This document shows positions 8,962 to 17,331 of a stretch of DNA of 51,799 nucleotides, piece by piece (within the stretch, counting starts at the first letter, position 1; each line of letters begins with the position of its first letter). The DNA is from Chloroflexota bacterium. GTDB taxonomy: Bacteria; Chloroflexota; Anaerolineae; JAAEKA01. Below the pieces are notes generated by a model. The model was not told where the DNA came from and did not search any database. It saw only the letters and a list, made by a program, of their open reading frames with translations. The position numbers were made by a program, and so were the translations under genes. The DNA lies in contig JAYELL010000014.1 of NCBI GenBank assembly GCA_034717495.1, positions 1 to 51,799 on the forward strand, written 5' to 3'.

Positions 8962-9903
8962 CTACTTGCCAGGCAGACGTTCAGCTACCTTCGCCGCGCC
9001 AAATACCTGGTCGCGGGTACCTGTCAGGTTGAAATAGTCGCGCAGTAGCCAGCGAGTGCGCTCGTAGGTAGCCTCCTGAGCCTCGCCAACGTCCTCAGAT
9101 TGACGGTAGGACTGTTCGTAGGCCTGACGGATCTCGGTGCCGATATTCACCTTGGTCATGCCATGGCGAATCGCCTCCAGCAGGTAGGGGCGTTGCACAC
9201 CCGAGCCGCCATGCAGAACCAATGGCACATCCGTAGCGTCGCGGATCGCCTGCAAATGCTCGATGTTCAGCCTGGCCTCGACCTTTTTTTGATCCTTCAT
9301 GACGCCGCTGATCGCCCCATGGACACTTCCCACCGCCACTGAAAGCCAGTCGCAGCCACTTTCCTGCACGAACCGCCGCGCCTCCTCCACATCGGTGAAA
9401 CCCCGGCCCGAAGCAAAAATCTCTTCATAGGGCAGCGGCGGACCATCCTCATGACCGAGTACCGAACCCAATTCGGCTTCACAGGGAATCCCCGCCTGGT
9501 GGGCCAGCTCGGCCACCTGCCGGGTAGCGGCAATATTGGCATCCAGATCCAGTCGCGAACCGTCGATCATCACCGATTGATAGCCGAGGTCGATAGCGTC
9601 CCGGATAACGGGCAGATAATCTACCTCCAGGTTGTCTTCGTCGATCACCGGCACATGGTCCAGATGAAGCCGCACGAAGTCTGGATTCTCATATTTGGCG
9701 AATTCTTCAGCGATGGCGGCGGCACTCCTGGCCTCAAACTTGTACCATTCGGGACGAGCTGTCTCGATCAAGCCGAAGGCGTCTTCGTCGATCATTGCCT
9801 GAATCACAGGGGCCATCATCGGGAGATAGGGAATGTTGAAAGCCGGGATTGCCAGACCTGCGCGGCCGGCATTTTTCATCAATTCTGCAGAGTTTGGTGA
9901 CAT
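8962..9903 (-). CDS. Class II (zinc) ketose-bisphosphate aldolase family protein
   Basis: 313 residues; ATG at 9903 with a strong AAGGAAGGAT upstream. Motifs of the family are present in order: AIPAFNIPYLP (18-28), HLDH at 80-83 (catalytic Asp and zinc His), IDGSRLDLDANI, CEAELGSVLGHEDG (zinc Glu), SVAVGSVHGAISG (zinc His), LVLHGGSG, and VNIGTEIRQAY for phosphate binding. The classical fructose-bisphosphate aldolase is 305-360 residues, and this could cleave fructose- or tagatose-bisphosphate or a related ketose phosphate; substrate specificity is not readable. The NIPYL/PEWYK replacements in the first third differ from the commonest FBA sequences, so a side-pathway aldolase is quite possible. 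It is a lone minus-strand gene. Confidence 0.85.
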   Translation of the reverse strand: MSPNSAELMKNAGRAGLAIPAFNIPYLPMMAPVIQAMIDEDAFGLIETARPEWYKFEARSAAAIAEEFAKYENPDFVRLHLDHVPVIDEDNLEVDYLPVIRDAIDLGYQSVMIDGSRLDLDANIAATRQVAELAHQAGIPCEAELGSVLGHEDGPPLPYEEIFASGRGFTDVEEARRFVQESGCDWLSVAVGSVHGAISGVMKDQKKVEARLNIEHLQAIRDATDVPLVLHGGSGVQRPYLLEAIRHGMTKVNIGTEIRQAYEQSYRQSEDVGEAQEATYERTRWLLRDYFNLTGTRDQVFGAAKVAERLPGK

Positions 9904-10074
9904 GCAAATGTTATCCTTCCTTTAGCTTGTGAGATGTTCGACGCGATCAAGGCCATTTCAAGGTCATGCCGAGGCCCATCGATGAAGCAGCTCTCCCGGG
10001 GTGCACCGCGCGACTCTCATGCCAAGCAGCTCGCACGCGCTTAACGGCTTCGAGCTGAGGCGCCGGGGCAAGCC

Positions 10075-10434
10075 CTACCCGAATTGATTTTGCGCCGCAT
10101 CCCCGGTCGGCTCCAGCCCGTGTTGGGCAGCCGCCGCATGAACGCGCACTTCCTTCTCCAGCCGATCCCACAACCTATCCTTCTCCACTTCAAGGTCATA
10201 GCGCGTTTGAAGATTGATCCAAAAGCGCTCCGATAGCCCAAAGTAGCGCGACAACCTCAGCGCAGTATCGGGTGTAATGCCCCGCTTGCCCTGAACAATC
10301 TCATTAATCCGACGGGGCGGTACGCTGATATCTTTCGCCAAGCGGTATTGACTGATCCCCATGGGCTTCAAGAACTCCTCCAACAGAATCTCCCCGGGAT
10401 GGATTGGTGGCAACAATTGCTCTCGTTCAGTCAT
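10075..10434 (-). CDS. higA: HigA-family antitoxin (XRE helix-turn-helix)
   Basis: 119 residues, ATG at 10434 with AGGAGAG just upstream. It has the typical HigA opening PPIHPGEILLEEFLKPMGIS, a helix-turn-helix (QYRLAKDISVPPRRINEIVQGKRGITPDTALRLS) and RYFGLSERFWINLQTRYDLE, all standard for plasmid-type and chromosomal HigA. The antitoxin binds HigB and represses the operon by binding a dyad at the promoter. Its ribosome site overlaps the original stop of higB, so translation is normally coupled. The C-terminal 20 residues (AAAAQHGLEPTGDAAQNQFG) are a non-conserved tail. Confidence 0.93.
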   Translation of the reverse strand: MTEREQLLPPIHPGEILLEEFLKPMGISQYRLAKDISVPPRRINEIVQGKRGITPDTALRLSRYFGLSERFWINLQTRYDLEVEKDRLWDRLEKEVRVHAAAAQHGLEPTGDAAQNQFG

Positions 10435-10443
10435 AGTGCTCTC

Positions 10444-10732
10444 CTAGTGATAATCCGCGATCTCTACATCATAGGCAATAGGCATCGCCGTTGCGCCAGG
10501 TGAAACAGATACGCCACTGATTGTTAATCCGAATGCTATGTTGATGAGCGCGATCACCAACCAGCTTCTCCAGCCGGTTTGACGGTGGAACCCGCAGGTC
10601 TTGCAGCACCTCTGCTGCGTCAAGGATCTCCAGCTTTCGCCTGGCCGCTCGCTGAATGTTGGGTGGCAGTCTACGAGAGAACCGGCGGTGGAAGACCTTC
10701 CCGGCTTCTCTGGATGCAAAGCTCCGTATCAT
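10444..10732 (-). pseudogene. higB: HigB toxin gene with frameshifted C-terminus (7-bp tandem duplication)
   Basis: The frame opens with MIRSFASREAGKVFHRRFS at 10732 and reads RRLPPNIQRAARRKL, LRVPPSNRLEKLVGD, SIRINNQWRICFTWRNGDAY, the standard HigB/RelE-fold ribosome-dependent mRNase. It then ends early as CL-stop at 10469-10471. The conserved last residues YDVEIADYH are still present in another frame, ending in TAG at 10444-10446, nine bases before higA. The cause is visible: ATAGGCA occurs twice in tandem (10471-10477, 10478-10484 on the plus strand). Removing one 7-bp copy restores DAYDVEIADYH-stop. The truncated toxin loses about nine C-terminal residues of the last strand and is probably inactive, or weakened. 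Confidence 0.85.
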
Positions 10733-10739
10733 CCCTCAT

Positions 10740-10768
10740 ATAATAACGCCACCCGTTATTACTGTCAA
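10740..10768 (-). promoter_or_regulatory. higBA promoter with HigA-operator-like dyad
   Basis: On the minus strand TTGACA (10763-10768), a 17-bp spacer and TATTAT (10740-10745) form a near-consensus sigma70 promoter. Inside it lies a perfect dyad AATAACG-N5-CGTTATT (10742-10760) that covers the spacer and touches the -10 box, the position expected for autorepression by HigA. The -10 ends only 7 bases before the higB ATG at 10732, so the toxin message would be leaderless or nearly so. Confidence 0.8.
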
Positions 10769-11317
10769 ACCCGATGAGGCGTTGAACGGACATAGCATGG
10801 GTTGCTGTGATGCCGGTCTAACTGAGCAGCGGATGAGCGGCGTCCGGCTAAACGGGATAAGAGTTTCATGTGGCGCAGGGCACAAAAAGCGACGATCGAC
10901 ATCGTTAGGTCAGTGTTGGCTGCGGCTGTAGAGCCATCGGGCCGGGAGCCGCCACATAAACTTTTCAGATTCGACTTCGCTCACTACAGGGTTGAACTAA
11001 GCTGGGTTATGCGGCTTAGAGCCGCTATTTGGACCTACGGCAAACGAACCCGTAGGCAGGGATCCGGTGACCTCTGGTGGTCACATCGAAAATAAATTTT
11101 GTAGCATCTGAGATGGCAGATGTCAACGCAAAGTTGGCGATCGGAGACTGTTTCAGATTGGTAGGTAAGTAGAATCGAGGCAACGAAACCAGATTCATCC
11201 CCGCCGGCTAACGTCAAACAGTCTCGGAACAGAACCTCTGATTGACGGCTCAACATCCATGGGGTAGAATGCAGCGGTATTTGTCCAATCAAGGCAGCCA
11301 CCCCGAGGCATGGCGCG
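10769..11317. other. Gene-free stretch between higBA and nth
   Basis: About 550 bases with no supported gene on either strand. It holds a few small hairpins, for example GCGGCT/AGCCGC near 11012-11026 and GGTGACC/GGTCAC near 11066-11084, and short segments that look like decayed repeats. I see no tRNA fold and no full ORF with a ribosome site. Confidence 0.6.
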
Positions 11318-12022
11318 ATGTCCGATTCCAACCCTCCTGATCCCAGGCTTGTACAGAAGGCCAGCGCAGTCCACCGATTGCTGTTGGCAGAATATGGTGT
11401 CCCGGACTGGCGCGCCGACTACGAACCGATGGATGAACTGGTGCTGACCATGCTGAGCGCCAACACATCAGATGTCAACAGCGGGCGGGCTTTCCACCGC
11501 CTGAAGCAAGCCTACCCGGACTGGCAAGCCGTCATGGACGCCCCGCTGGAGGAGTTGACCGAAACGATTCGACCGGGTGGCCTGGCGCCCACCAAGGCGC
11601 CCCGCATTCAGGCTGCTCTGCGCCGCATTCAGGAGCAGCGGGGAGAGTTTGATATCGGTTTTCTGGCCGACCTGCCCGTGGAGCAGGGTCTGGCATGGCT
11701 GACCAGCCTCGACGGCGTCGGGCACAAAACCGCCTCGATCGTGCTGCTATTTTGCTTCAACCAGCCAGCCTTTCCCGTCGATACCCACGTCAGGCGCGTC
11801 AGTCAACGACTGGCAATCTCGGGGCCAAAGGACGATCCAGCTCGCATCAAGGCCACCTGGGAATCGTTGGTACCCGGAGACTGGTTCCATGCCCTGCACC
11901 TTAACCTTATCCGCCACGGACGCCAGATCTGCCACGCGCGCCGTCCCCGCTGCGCAGACTGTGTGCTGAAGGACCTCTGCAACTGGTACGTTGATCCATC
12001 AACCAACCGGCCGGCACCATAA
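11318..12022 (+). CDS. nth: Endonuclease III-like DNA glycosylase/AP lyase with [4Fe-4S] cluster
   Basis: 234 residues. The helix-hairpin-helix-GPD fold is clear: LTMLSANTSDVNSGRAF, the hairpin LTSLDGVGHKTASIVLLF with catalytic Lys137, then PVDTHVRRVSQRL with catalytic Asp155. The C-terminal iron-sulfur loop has Cys205, Cys212, Cys215 and Cys221 (C-x6-C-x2-C-x5-C), as in Nth. It removes oxidised pyrimidines and cuts the abasic site in base-excision repair. The LSANTSD segment replaces the more usual LSAQTTD, and the internal GGLAPTKAPRIQ replaces the Nth GfyR/n-KA segment, so it may belong to the endonuclease III-related subgroup. A TauE/SafE gene starts 15 bases after the stop. Confidence 0.87.
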   Translation: MSDSNPPDPRLVQKASAVHRLLLAEYGVPDWRADYEPMDELVLTMLSANTSDVNSGRAFHRLKQAYPDWQAVMDAPLEELTETIRPGGLAPTKAPRIQAALRRIQEQRGEFDIGFLADLPVEQGLAWLTSLDGVGHKTASIVLLFCFNQPAFPVDTHVRRVSQRLAISGPKDDPARIKATWESLVPGDWFHALHLNLIRHGRQICHARRPRCADCVLKDLCNWYVDPSTNRPAP

Positions 12023-12036
12023 CGTCCATCACTCCC

Positions 12037-12795
12037 ATGGCCTGGTACCTCTATCTTCTCGCCATTTTGGCCGGCACCCTGGCTGGCTTCATCAATACCC
12101 TGGCCGGCAGTGGTTCCTTGATCACGCTGCCCTTCCTGATCTTCCTGGGCCTGCCCCCAACGGTCGCCAACGGCACCAATCGCATCGGTGTGCTTTTTCA
12201 GACCATGGTCAGCTCGACCAGTTTCCACAGGAAGGGTGTGCTGGACTGGCGTGCCGGGCTGATTCTGGCCATCCCGGCCACCTTCGGTTCCATCCTGGGC
12301 GCACGTATCGCCGTCGATATCGACGAGGAAATGATGCAAACGGTCATCGGCGTGGTCATGGTGATCATGTTGATGATCATCATCGTTCGGCCCAACCGCT
12401 GGCTCGAGGGCAGTAGCGAGTTGCTCTTCCGCCGCCCGGGCATCAAGGAAATCCTGTTGTTCTTTGCGATCGGCGTTTACGGCGGGTTCATTCAGGCCGG
12501 GGTGGGCATTTTCCTGTTGGCCGGACTGGTTTTGGGCGTCGGTTACGACCTGGTGCGAGCCAACGCAGTCAAGAGCCTGATCATCATGATCTTCACCGTG
12601 GCCGCCCTGGCTGTATTTGTAGCTAACGACCAGGTCGTCTGGTCCCTGGGACTGTTGATGGCGGTCGGCCAAATGATCGGAGGCTGGCTGGGGGCTACTT
12701 TTGCGGTAGAGAAGGGCGCCGTGTGGGTTCGCCGCTTGCTGATCGTGGTCGTCGCCGTGGCGGCGGCCCAACTCCTGGGCTTGACCCCCTTTTAG
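12037..12795 (+). CDS. TauE/SafE-family sulfite/organosulfonate exporter-like permease
   Basis: 252 residues, eight or so membrane helices. Two homologous halves each carry the family pattern: N-terminal AGTLAGFINTLAGSGSLITL followed by GLPPTVANGTNRIGVLFQ, and C-terminal GVYGGFIQAGVGIFLLAGL followed by VRANAVKSLIIMIFT. This is the DUF81/TauE domain, a family of sulfite, sulfoacetate or related anion permeases; the substrate is not evident. A hydrophilic loop with LFRRPGIKE separates the halves. ATG 12037 has no good Shine-Dalgarno, and the gene is probably translated from the nth message. Confidence 0.88.
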   Translation: MAWYLYLLAILAGTLAGFINTLAGSGSLITLPFLIFLGLPPTVANGTNRIGVLFQTMVSSTSFHRKGVLDWRAGLILAIPATFGSILGARIAVDIDEEMMQTVIGVVMVIMLMIIIVRPNRWLEGSSELLFRRPGIKEILLFFAIGVYGGFIQAGVGIFLLAGLVLGVGYDLVRANAVKSLIIMIFTVAALAVFVANDQVVWSLGLLMAVGQMIGGWLGATFAVEKGAVWVRRLLIVVVAVAAAQLLGLTPF

Positions 12796-12805
12796 AGTTC
12801 CCTAC

Positions 12806-12837
12806 AAAAAAACTCCCCTTCCCTGAGAAGGAGGAGT
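12806..12837 (-). terminator. Rho-independent terminator for the minus-strand zinc-ribbon gene
   Basis: A GC-rich hairpin spans 12812-12837 (ACTCCCCTTC pairing with GAAGGAGGAGT around a short loop), followed on the minus strand by a run of seven U-equivalents (A-run at 12806-12812 on plus). It lies 31 bases past the zinc-ribbon stop. The stem may also slow plus-strand transcripts of the TauE gene. Confidence 0.8.
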
Positions 12838-12868
12838 GATCAACGTCAACGATGCCAACAGGCGGGGA

Positions 12869-13396
12869 TCAGGACTCGACAACCGGCAGGTCCTCGACCG
12901 GTATTTCCGGACCATCCTGGGAGACAACCGATGTTTCCTGGCTGTGCAACAGAGGCACCGACGCAGCATTTCCACAATAGGGGCACATCTCCCATCCCAA
13001 TTCGAGCAGCTTTCCGCAAGTGGGGCATTGCTTTTTGATCCCGGTATGGCAGTACGCGCAGAAGCGCCAATCATCCTCCACCACACGCTGACAGTTGGGA
13101 CAAACAACCTGCTCTTCGATGCTGCGCAGCAACGCCTCTTCTTCCAGCGCGCGATCGTAGGCCTCGGCCAGTGTCTCCTTGGGCCGCAACAGCAGGTAGA
13201 GAAGCAGACCGACTATCGGGAAAACTGCTACCAGCACCACCGCCAGAATGGCAGCGAAGATATCGCGGGAACGGGATCGAATGTCTCGCCAGGCCCAGAT
13301 CACCATGGCCAGCCAGAAGGCCAGCAAAAAGGCGCCACACAGGGCAACCACCCCCTGTAACACAGTGCCTATAGCATTGGAAAGTTCAATATCCAT
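12869..13396 (-). CDS. Membrane protein with C-terminal double zinc ribbon
   Basis: 175 residues. Two membrane helices (about 13-36 and 47-70) are followed by a charged linker with an acidic helix (ETLAEAYDRALEEEALL) and then four CxxC knuckles: Cys99/102, Cys113/116, Cys124/127 and Cys138/141. These pair as two zinc ribbons (DZR type). The tail is acidic and low-complexity. Such proteins are common in Chloroflexota and Actinobacteria with no established role; a scaffold or regulator of membrane complexes is a guess. A TATAAT box lies 49 bases upstream of the start, and ftsK lies further upstream on the same strand. Confidence 0.82.
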   Translation of the reverse strand: MDIELSNAIGTVLQGVVALCGAFLLAFWLAMVIWAWRDIRSRSRDIFAAILAVVLVAVFPIVGLLLYLLLRPKETLAEAYDRALEEEALLRSIEEQVVCPNCQRVVEDDWRFCAYCHTGIKKQCPTCGKLLELGWEMCPYCGNAASVPLLHSQETSVVSQDGPEIPVEDLPVVES

Positions 13397-13444
13397 ACAA
13401 AAAACAACCTCTTAGCCTTTTTTCTTTTGCTGTTGAGCCGGGCA

Positions 13445-13473
13445 ATTATACTGCAAGGCATGTCAAAGGGCAA
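13445..13473 (-). promoter_or_regulatory. Probable promoter of the zinc-ribbon gene
   Basis: On the minus strand TTGCCC (13468-13473), 17 bases, then a perfect TATAAT (13445-13450). It lies between the ftsK stop and the zinc-ribbon start at 13396, giving a leader of about 40 bases. Confidence 0.5.
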
Positions 13474-13510
13474 TTGCTTCTCCTCCCTGGACAGCGCACC
13501 GGCTGCTGTG

Positions 13511-15802
13511 CTACCCCCACATTGCCTGCTCGTCATCATCACTGGCCAACAGCACCTCGCGTCCCCGCCCGGCGCCCTCGTCCGGTCCCACGTAACCGTC
13601 CGCCTCCAACTTGGCCATCAATTCTGCCGCCCGGTTGTAGCCTACCCGAAGCCGTCGCTGCAGCCAGGAGATGCTGGCTCTATCCACACCCTGTATCACA
13701 TCTAGGGCCTGCTCGTATTGTTCATCGTGATCCTCCAACTGTGCCATCAGGCCCGTCCAGGGATAGCGCGGCACGTTGGCAGCCAACTCCTCGGCCGGCA
13801 TCGACTCCTTCCAGAAGCGCACCAGCCTCTCGATCTCTTTATCCGAAACAAAACAACCCTGGACCCGGTCCAGTTTACTGCTATCGGGCCGCATGAATAA
13901 CATGTCGCCACTTCCCAGAAGCTTCTCCGAGCCAGGCGAATCCAGGATGACCCGGCTATCGGTCTGGCTGGTGACGGAAAAAGCGATTCGGGCAGGAAAG
14001 TTAGCCTTGATCAGTCCGGTCACCACATCGACGCTGGGTCGTTGGGTGGAGATGACCAGATGTATGCCAGTCGCCCGTGCCATCTGCGCCAGGCGGCAGA
14101 TCTGACGCTCCACCCGATCGGGTGCAGCTAACATCAGATCGGCCAGTTCGTCAATCACCAGGACCAGAGAGGGATAGCGGTCCAGGTCCTGCCAGGCCTT
14201 GGGCTTTTTCTTGCGGCTCACCTTACGATTGAATTCATCCAGGTTGCGCGCGCCAACCCGGCTGAAGTTGCGATAGCGTTCATCCATCTGCAGCATCAAC
14301 CAGGTGAAGGCCCCTACCATCTGATCCAGGTCGGTCACCACAGGCGCCAGCAGGTGGGGCACACCTTCGTAGACAAGCAACTCGACCCGTTTGGGGTCTA
14401 TCAGCAGTAGCCGCAGTTGATCGGGGCCGTTGTTGAACAGCAGGCTGGCAATGAGAGAATTGATACAGACCGATTTGCCCGAACCGGTTGCACCGGCAAT
14501 CAAAAGGTGGGGCATCGTCGCCAGATCTGCGGCCACCGGCTCGCCCGCGACATCGCGGCCCACGGCGAAGGCCAGAGGTGATTTGAGTCGCAAGAAGGAT
14601 TGGGATTCCAGTACTTCTCGCAAGCCAACCAGATTCGTGGCGCTATTGGGGACCTCGATCCCCACATAGCCCTTGCCTGGCACCGGCGCCTCGATACGCA
14701 GCGTGGGCGCCTCCAGGGCCAGGGCCAGATCATTGGAAAGCGACTTGATGCGGCTGACACGCACCCGACGCGTGACATCCTCGCCGTCAGCTCCGCGACG
14801 GACATATTCTCCCGGTTTCACCCCAAACTGGGTGACGGCAGGCCCGACATTGACATCGACCACGGTCACCGGCACGTTGAAGCTCGCCAACGTTTCCTCG
14901 ATCATCTGTTTTTTGTATTCGATGTCCGTTTCCTTCAGGCCAGACTGGGACTCGGCAGCCAGAAGATCCAATGACGGCAGGTAGTCGGGACGAGGTTTCG
15001 GCTTGATGGGCCGGGGTTTGGTTGTCTTCCGGGGAGGACGTTTGCGCTTGGGGCGGACTGTCTCCTGGACAGCGATAGACGGCCCCAGGAAATCCTGGTC
15101 GTCCTGGATCACCGGCTCGACCGGTGGTGAGGAGCCAGCCGGTTGCGGTGAGTCCACCACATCGGAGATCTCCTGTTCCCGGGGTTCGGGTAGCAAGGAA
15201 CGAAGGCTGTCCCGAAGGCCGGTGACGGCAGACCTGGGGTCCAGCGCAGGAACACCCAGAGGCCGCATGATTATCCACACACCAAGGCCTGCCAGGATAA
15301 CCAGCAACAGCGTGGTAATCAGATCACCCAACAGAGACGCCGGCAGTGAACCTGCCAGCCAGCCCACCACTCCCCCCCCCTGACCTGCCTTGGCGTATTC
15401 CCATGGGTCGGCGGAATCGGCCCATAGATGGCTCAACCCGATGGCAGCCAGCAGAAGCAACAGCAGGCCGACAAACACTTCCGCCATGGCGCGCCAGGGA
15501 ATCCGGTGGCCCGCGTTCAGCCGGTCGGTCGTCTGCCGGATCAGCACCCCCAGGCTGGCCAGCATCAAAGCCAGCAAGGCCGGCAAGGCCGCCCAACCAA
15601 AGCCCTTACTGACAATCCCGACGCTGTCCTCTTGCCTGGTAAAAAAATCAACAAGCAGTAACCCGCCGACCAAGAGCAGGATCAGCGTGATAACCTCCGA
15701 GTTGGCGACCAGCGCTTCTCTCCAGGAGCCACCCCGTTGGGAAGGCTTTGACTTCCCTCCCTTGCGAGCTTTCGAGGAGCCACGGGCTGGTTTTTTGCTC
15801 AT
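13511..15802 (-). CDS. ftsK: FtsK/SpoIIIE-type DNA translocase
   Basis: 763 residues. A basic N-terminus (MSKKPARGSSKARKGGK) leads into four membrane helices (about 34-175), then a proline/basic linker. The motor follows: the beta-domain with SFNVPVTVVDVNVGPAVTQFG, Walker A ATGSGKS near residue 437, Walker B region LVLVIDELADLM, and STQRPSVDVVTGLIKANFP. The C-terminal gamma winged helix (ASISWLQRRLRVGYNRAAELM) recognises polar chromosomal octamers and is complete. It pumps DNA through the closing septum during division or chromosome resolution. Length and layout are typical. The S1-repeat gene is upstream on the same strand, separated by 297 bases with a large stem-loop. Confidence 0.95.
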   Translation of the reverse strand: MSKKPARGSSKARKGGKSKPSQRGGSWREALVANSEVITLILLLVGGLLLVDFFTRQEDSVGIVSKGFGWAALPALLALMLASLGVLIRQTTDRLNAGHRIPWRAMAEVFVGLLLLLLAAIGLSHLWADSADPWEYAKAGQGGGVVGWLAGSLPASLLGDLITTLLLVILAGLGVWIIMRPLGVPALDPRSAVTGLRDSLRSLLPEPREQEISDVVDSPQPAGSSPPVEPVIQDDQDFLGPSIAVQETVRPKRKRPPRKTTKPRPIKPKPRPDYLPSLDLLAAESQSGLKETDIEYKKQMIEETLASFNVPVTVVDVNVGPAVTQFGVKPGEYVRRGADGEDVTRRVRVSRIKSLSNDLALALEAPTLRIEAPVPGKGYVGIEVPNSATNLVGLREVLESQSFLRLKSPLAFAVGRDVAGEPVAADLATMPHLLIAGATGSGKSVCINSLIASLLFNNGPDQLRLLLIDPKRVELLVYEGVPHLLAPVVTDLDQMVGAFTWLMLQMDERYRNFSRVGARNLDEFNRKVSRKKKPKAWQDLDRYPSLVLVIDELADLMLAAPDRVERQICRLAQMARATGIHLVISTQRPSVDVVTGLIKANFPARIAFSVTSQTDSRVILDSPGSEKLLGSGDMLFMRPDSSKLDRVQGCFVSDKEIERLVRFWKESMPAEELAANVPRYPWTGLMAQLEDHDEQYEQALDVIQGVDRASISWLQRRLRVGYNRAAELMAKLEADGYVGPDEGAGRGREVLLASDDDEQAMWG

Positions 15803-15969
15803 GAGGCAACCAAGTCCTTCGTAGCTGTTTGAAAAGGGGTCGAAGGTCTTCCCAGGCCGCTCGAAAGCTGCAATTCAGGCCTGGAAACCCGCCTGATGCC
15901 GCCAAGCACACTTTGAAGACCCAACAAGCCCATGGACAAGACTTTTTTTACAGTTTCCCAGACGTACAA

Positions 15970-16021
15970 CAGCGGTGCCCCAGGATTGACAGGGTTCCAG
16001 GACCCTGAACAGGCACCGCTG
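15970..16021. repeat. Large nested stem-loop between the S1-repeat gene and ftsK
   Basis: Perfect 10-bp outer arms, CAGCGGTGCC (15970-15979) and GGCACCGCTG (16012-16021), enclose a second hairpin CAGGGT/ACCCTG (15990-15995, 16002-16007). On the minus strand a run of U-equivalents appears only about 20 bases later (15946-15952), so it is not a simple terminator. It may be a structured leader of ftsK or an end-protecting stem of the S1 message. The rest of 15803-16099 shows no gene. Confidence 0.75.
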
Positions 16022-16099
16022 CTTGACACCAGACCTGAGATACTCGGGACCATGGGGCACAGCAAGTCTTCGGATTGCTGAAATGACGCAGAAAGCGCC

Positions 16100-17206
16100 T
16101 CAATAGGGACCGTCGCTGGCCACCTCCACCAACACGTTCGCAGTGTCATCATGGTCATGATCTTCGATGGCATGATCTGCATGGTTTGTGCGCACCTGGC
16201 GAAGGCTCAGACCGATGCGCCTGTTCACTGGGTCCACGTTGAGCACCCGGACACGAACTCGCTGGCCTTCCTGCACCACGTTGCGGGGATGGAGAAAAGT
16301 ACCTTCAGCCAGCTCAGAGATGTGGATCAGACCTTCGATTCCCTCTTCCAACCTGGCGAATGCGCCAAAGCTCACCACATTCGTAACGTCACCCTCGATA
16401 ATCTCGCCAACATGGTAGTGCCCGGCAACCTGTTGCCAGGGATCGGATTGAAGCTGTTTGAGACTCAACTGAATCTTGCGTTCAGCGGGATTCACATCAA
16501 GCACGTAGACCTGCACCTCGTCGCCAGGGCTCACCACATCACCGGGATAATTCACCCGTCCCCACGACATCTCCGAGATGTGGACCAATCCTTCAAATCC
16601 ACCGAGATCAACAAAGGCGCCGAAGCGCCGCAGGTTGCTGACGCGACCGCTGACCACGTCGCCGGCCGTGAGTCTGGAAAAAACTTCTTCGCATCGCTGA
16701 CCCTGGATTGCGGCCCGCTCTGAGAGAATGAGCCGGTCCTTCGGCTGATCAAGCTCAATGACCTGCAAGGTCAATGTCTGGCCCACTCGCTCTGTCAGCG
16801 CATCTTCCCGTTCCAGGGAATCGGCATAGATGGGGAAATCGAGTAAATGAGAGCTGGGTACGAAGCCGGTGATCACGCCGAATTCGACCAACAGGCCACC
16901 ACGGTTATAGCCAGTTACCTTGAGAACGCAACAATCGCAGCTTGCAAGCAGGGACCTGGCACGTCCCCATCCGTACCCGTCATCCCCGGCTTCACCGCTT
17001 CCGTCGCCGGAAGCAGCAATCCCCGCAGACTGCTCATCTTCCGCCATCCAGGGAGGTGGTTCATCCAACGAAGCAACCTCGCCATCGCTGAGCAACGCTT
17101 CCCAATAACCATCATCTTGCGGAACGTCTTGTCCGTCCGGGGGAAATCCATCATCGCCGGTGTTACTCACAGTTCCATCGTCGTCATTGTCGGATAGGAA
17201 ACCCAT
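16100..17206 (-). CDS. S1-domain RNA-binding protein (ribosomal protein S1-like, three repeats)
   Basis: 368 residues from ATG 17206, which has AGGAGAAGAGG upstream and lies downstream of a consensus promoter; the longer frame to 17338 would begin upstream of that promoter. An acidic, disordered N-terminus (1-80, rich in Asp/Gly) precedes three S1 OB-folds: about 90-163 (LKVTGYNRGGLLVEFGVITG), 180-250 (GDVVSGRVSNLRRFGAFVDL, then GFEGLVHISEMSW) and 266-337 (GEIIEGDVTNVVSFGAFARL, then EGLIHISELA). The first repeat is divergent, as in the ribosome-binding repeats of S1. The tail is His/Asp-rich (HADHAIEDHDHDD). It probably binds mRNA during translation initiation. Short S1 proteins with 3-4 repeats are usual outside Proteobacteria. 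Confidence 0.88.
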   Translation of the reverse strand: MGFLSDNDDDGTVSNTGDDGFPPDGQDVPQDDGYWEALLSDGEVASLDEPPPWMAEDEQSAGIAASGDGSGEAGDDGYGWGRARSLLASCDCCVLKVTGYNRGGLLVEFGVITGFVPSSHLLDFPIYADSLEREDALTERVGQTLTLQVIELDQPKDRLILSERAAIQGQRCEEVFSRLTAGDVVSGRVSNLRRFGAFVDLGGFEGLVHISEMSWGRVNYPGDVVSPGDEVQVYVLDVNPAERKIQLSLKQLQSDPWQQVAGHYHVGEIIEGDVTNVVSFGAFARLEEGIEGLIHISELAEGTFLHPRNVVQEGQRVRVRVLNVDPVNRRIGLSLRQVRTNHADHAIEDHDHDDTANVLVEVASDGPY

Positions 17207-17290
17207 ACCTCTTCTCCTGCTCCACTGCAACAATACACTCAACCTCATAAGTTGAACCCTGCTTTTGACAGGGTCGAGAACTATTGCACA

Positions 17291-17319
17291 ATTATATGGC
17301 CGATAGAAACGCTTGTCAA
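17291..17319 (-). promoter_or_regulatory. Consensus sigma70 promoter of the S1-repeat gene
   Basis: On the minus strand TTGACA (17314-17319), exactly 17 bases, TATAAT (17291-17296): both hexamers are perfect. The leader to the ATG at 17206 is about 78 bases. It overlaps the region from which the antiporter promoter fires in the opposite direction. Confidence 0.88.
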
Positions 17320-17331
17320 ACAGCTTCTTGC

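Noticed and set aside
10769-11317. Integron attC sites or a tRNA in the gene-free stretch
   Set aside because: The small hairpins do not carry the core sites of attC, and no cloverleaf with a T-loop and acceptor pairing could be built.
11803-12771. Minus-strand ORF of 322 codons opposite nth and the TauE gene
   Set aside because: The reading is rich in Gln/Asp/His, as typical for antisense of hydrophobic genes; both plus-strand genes have clear family motifs.
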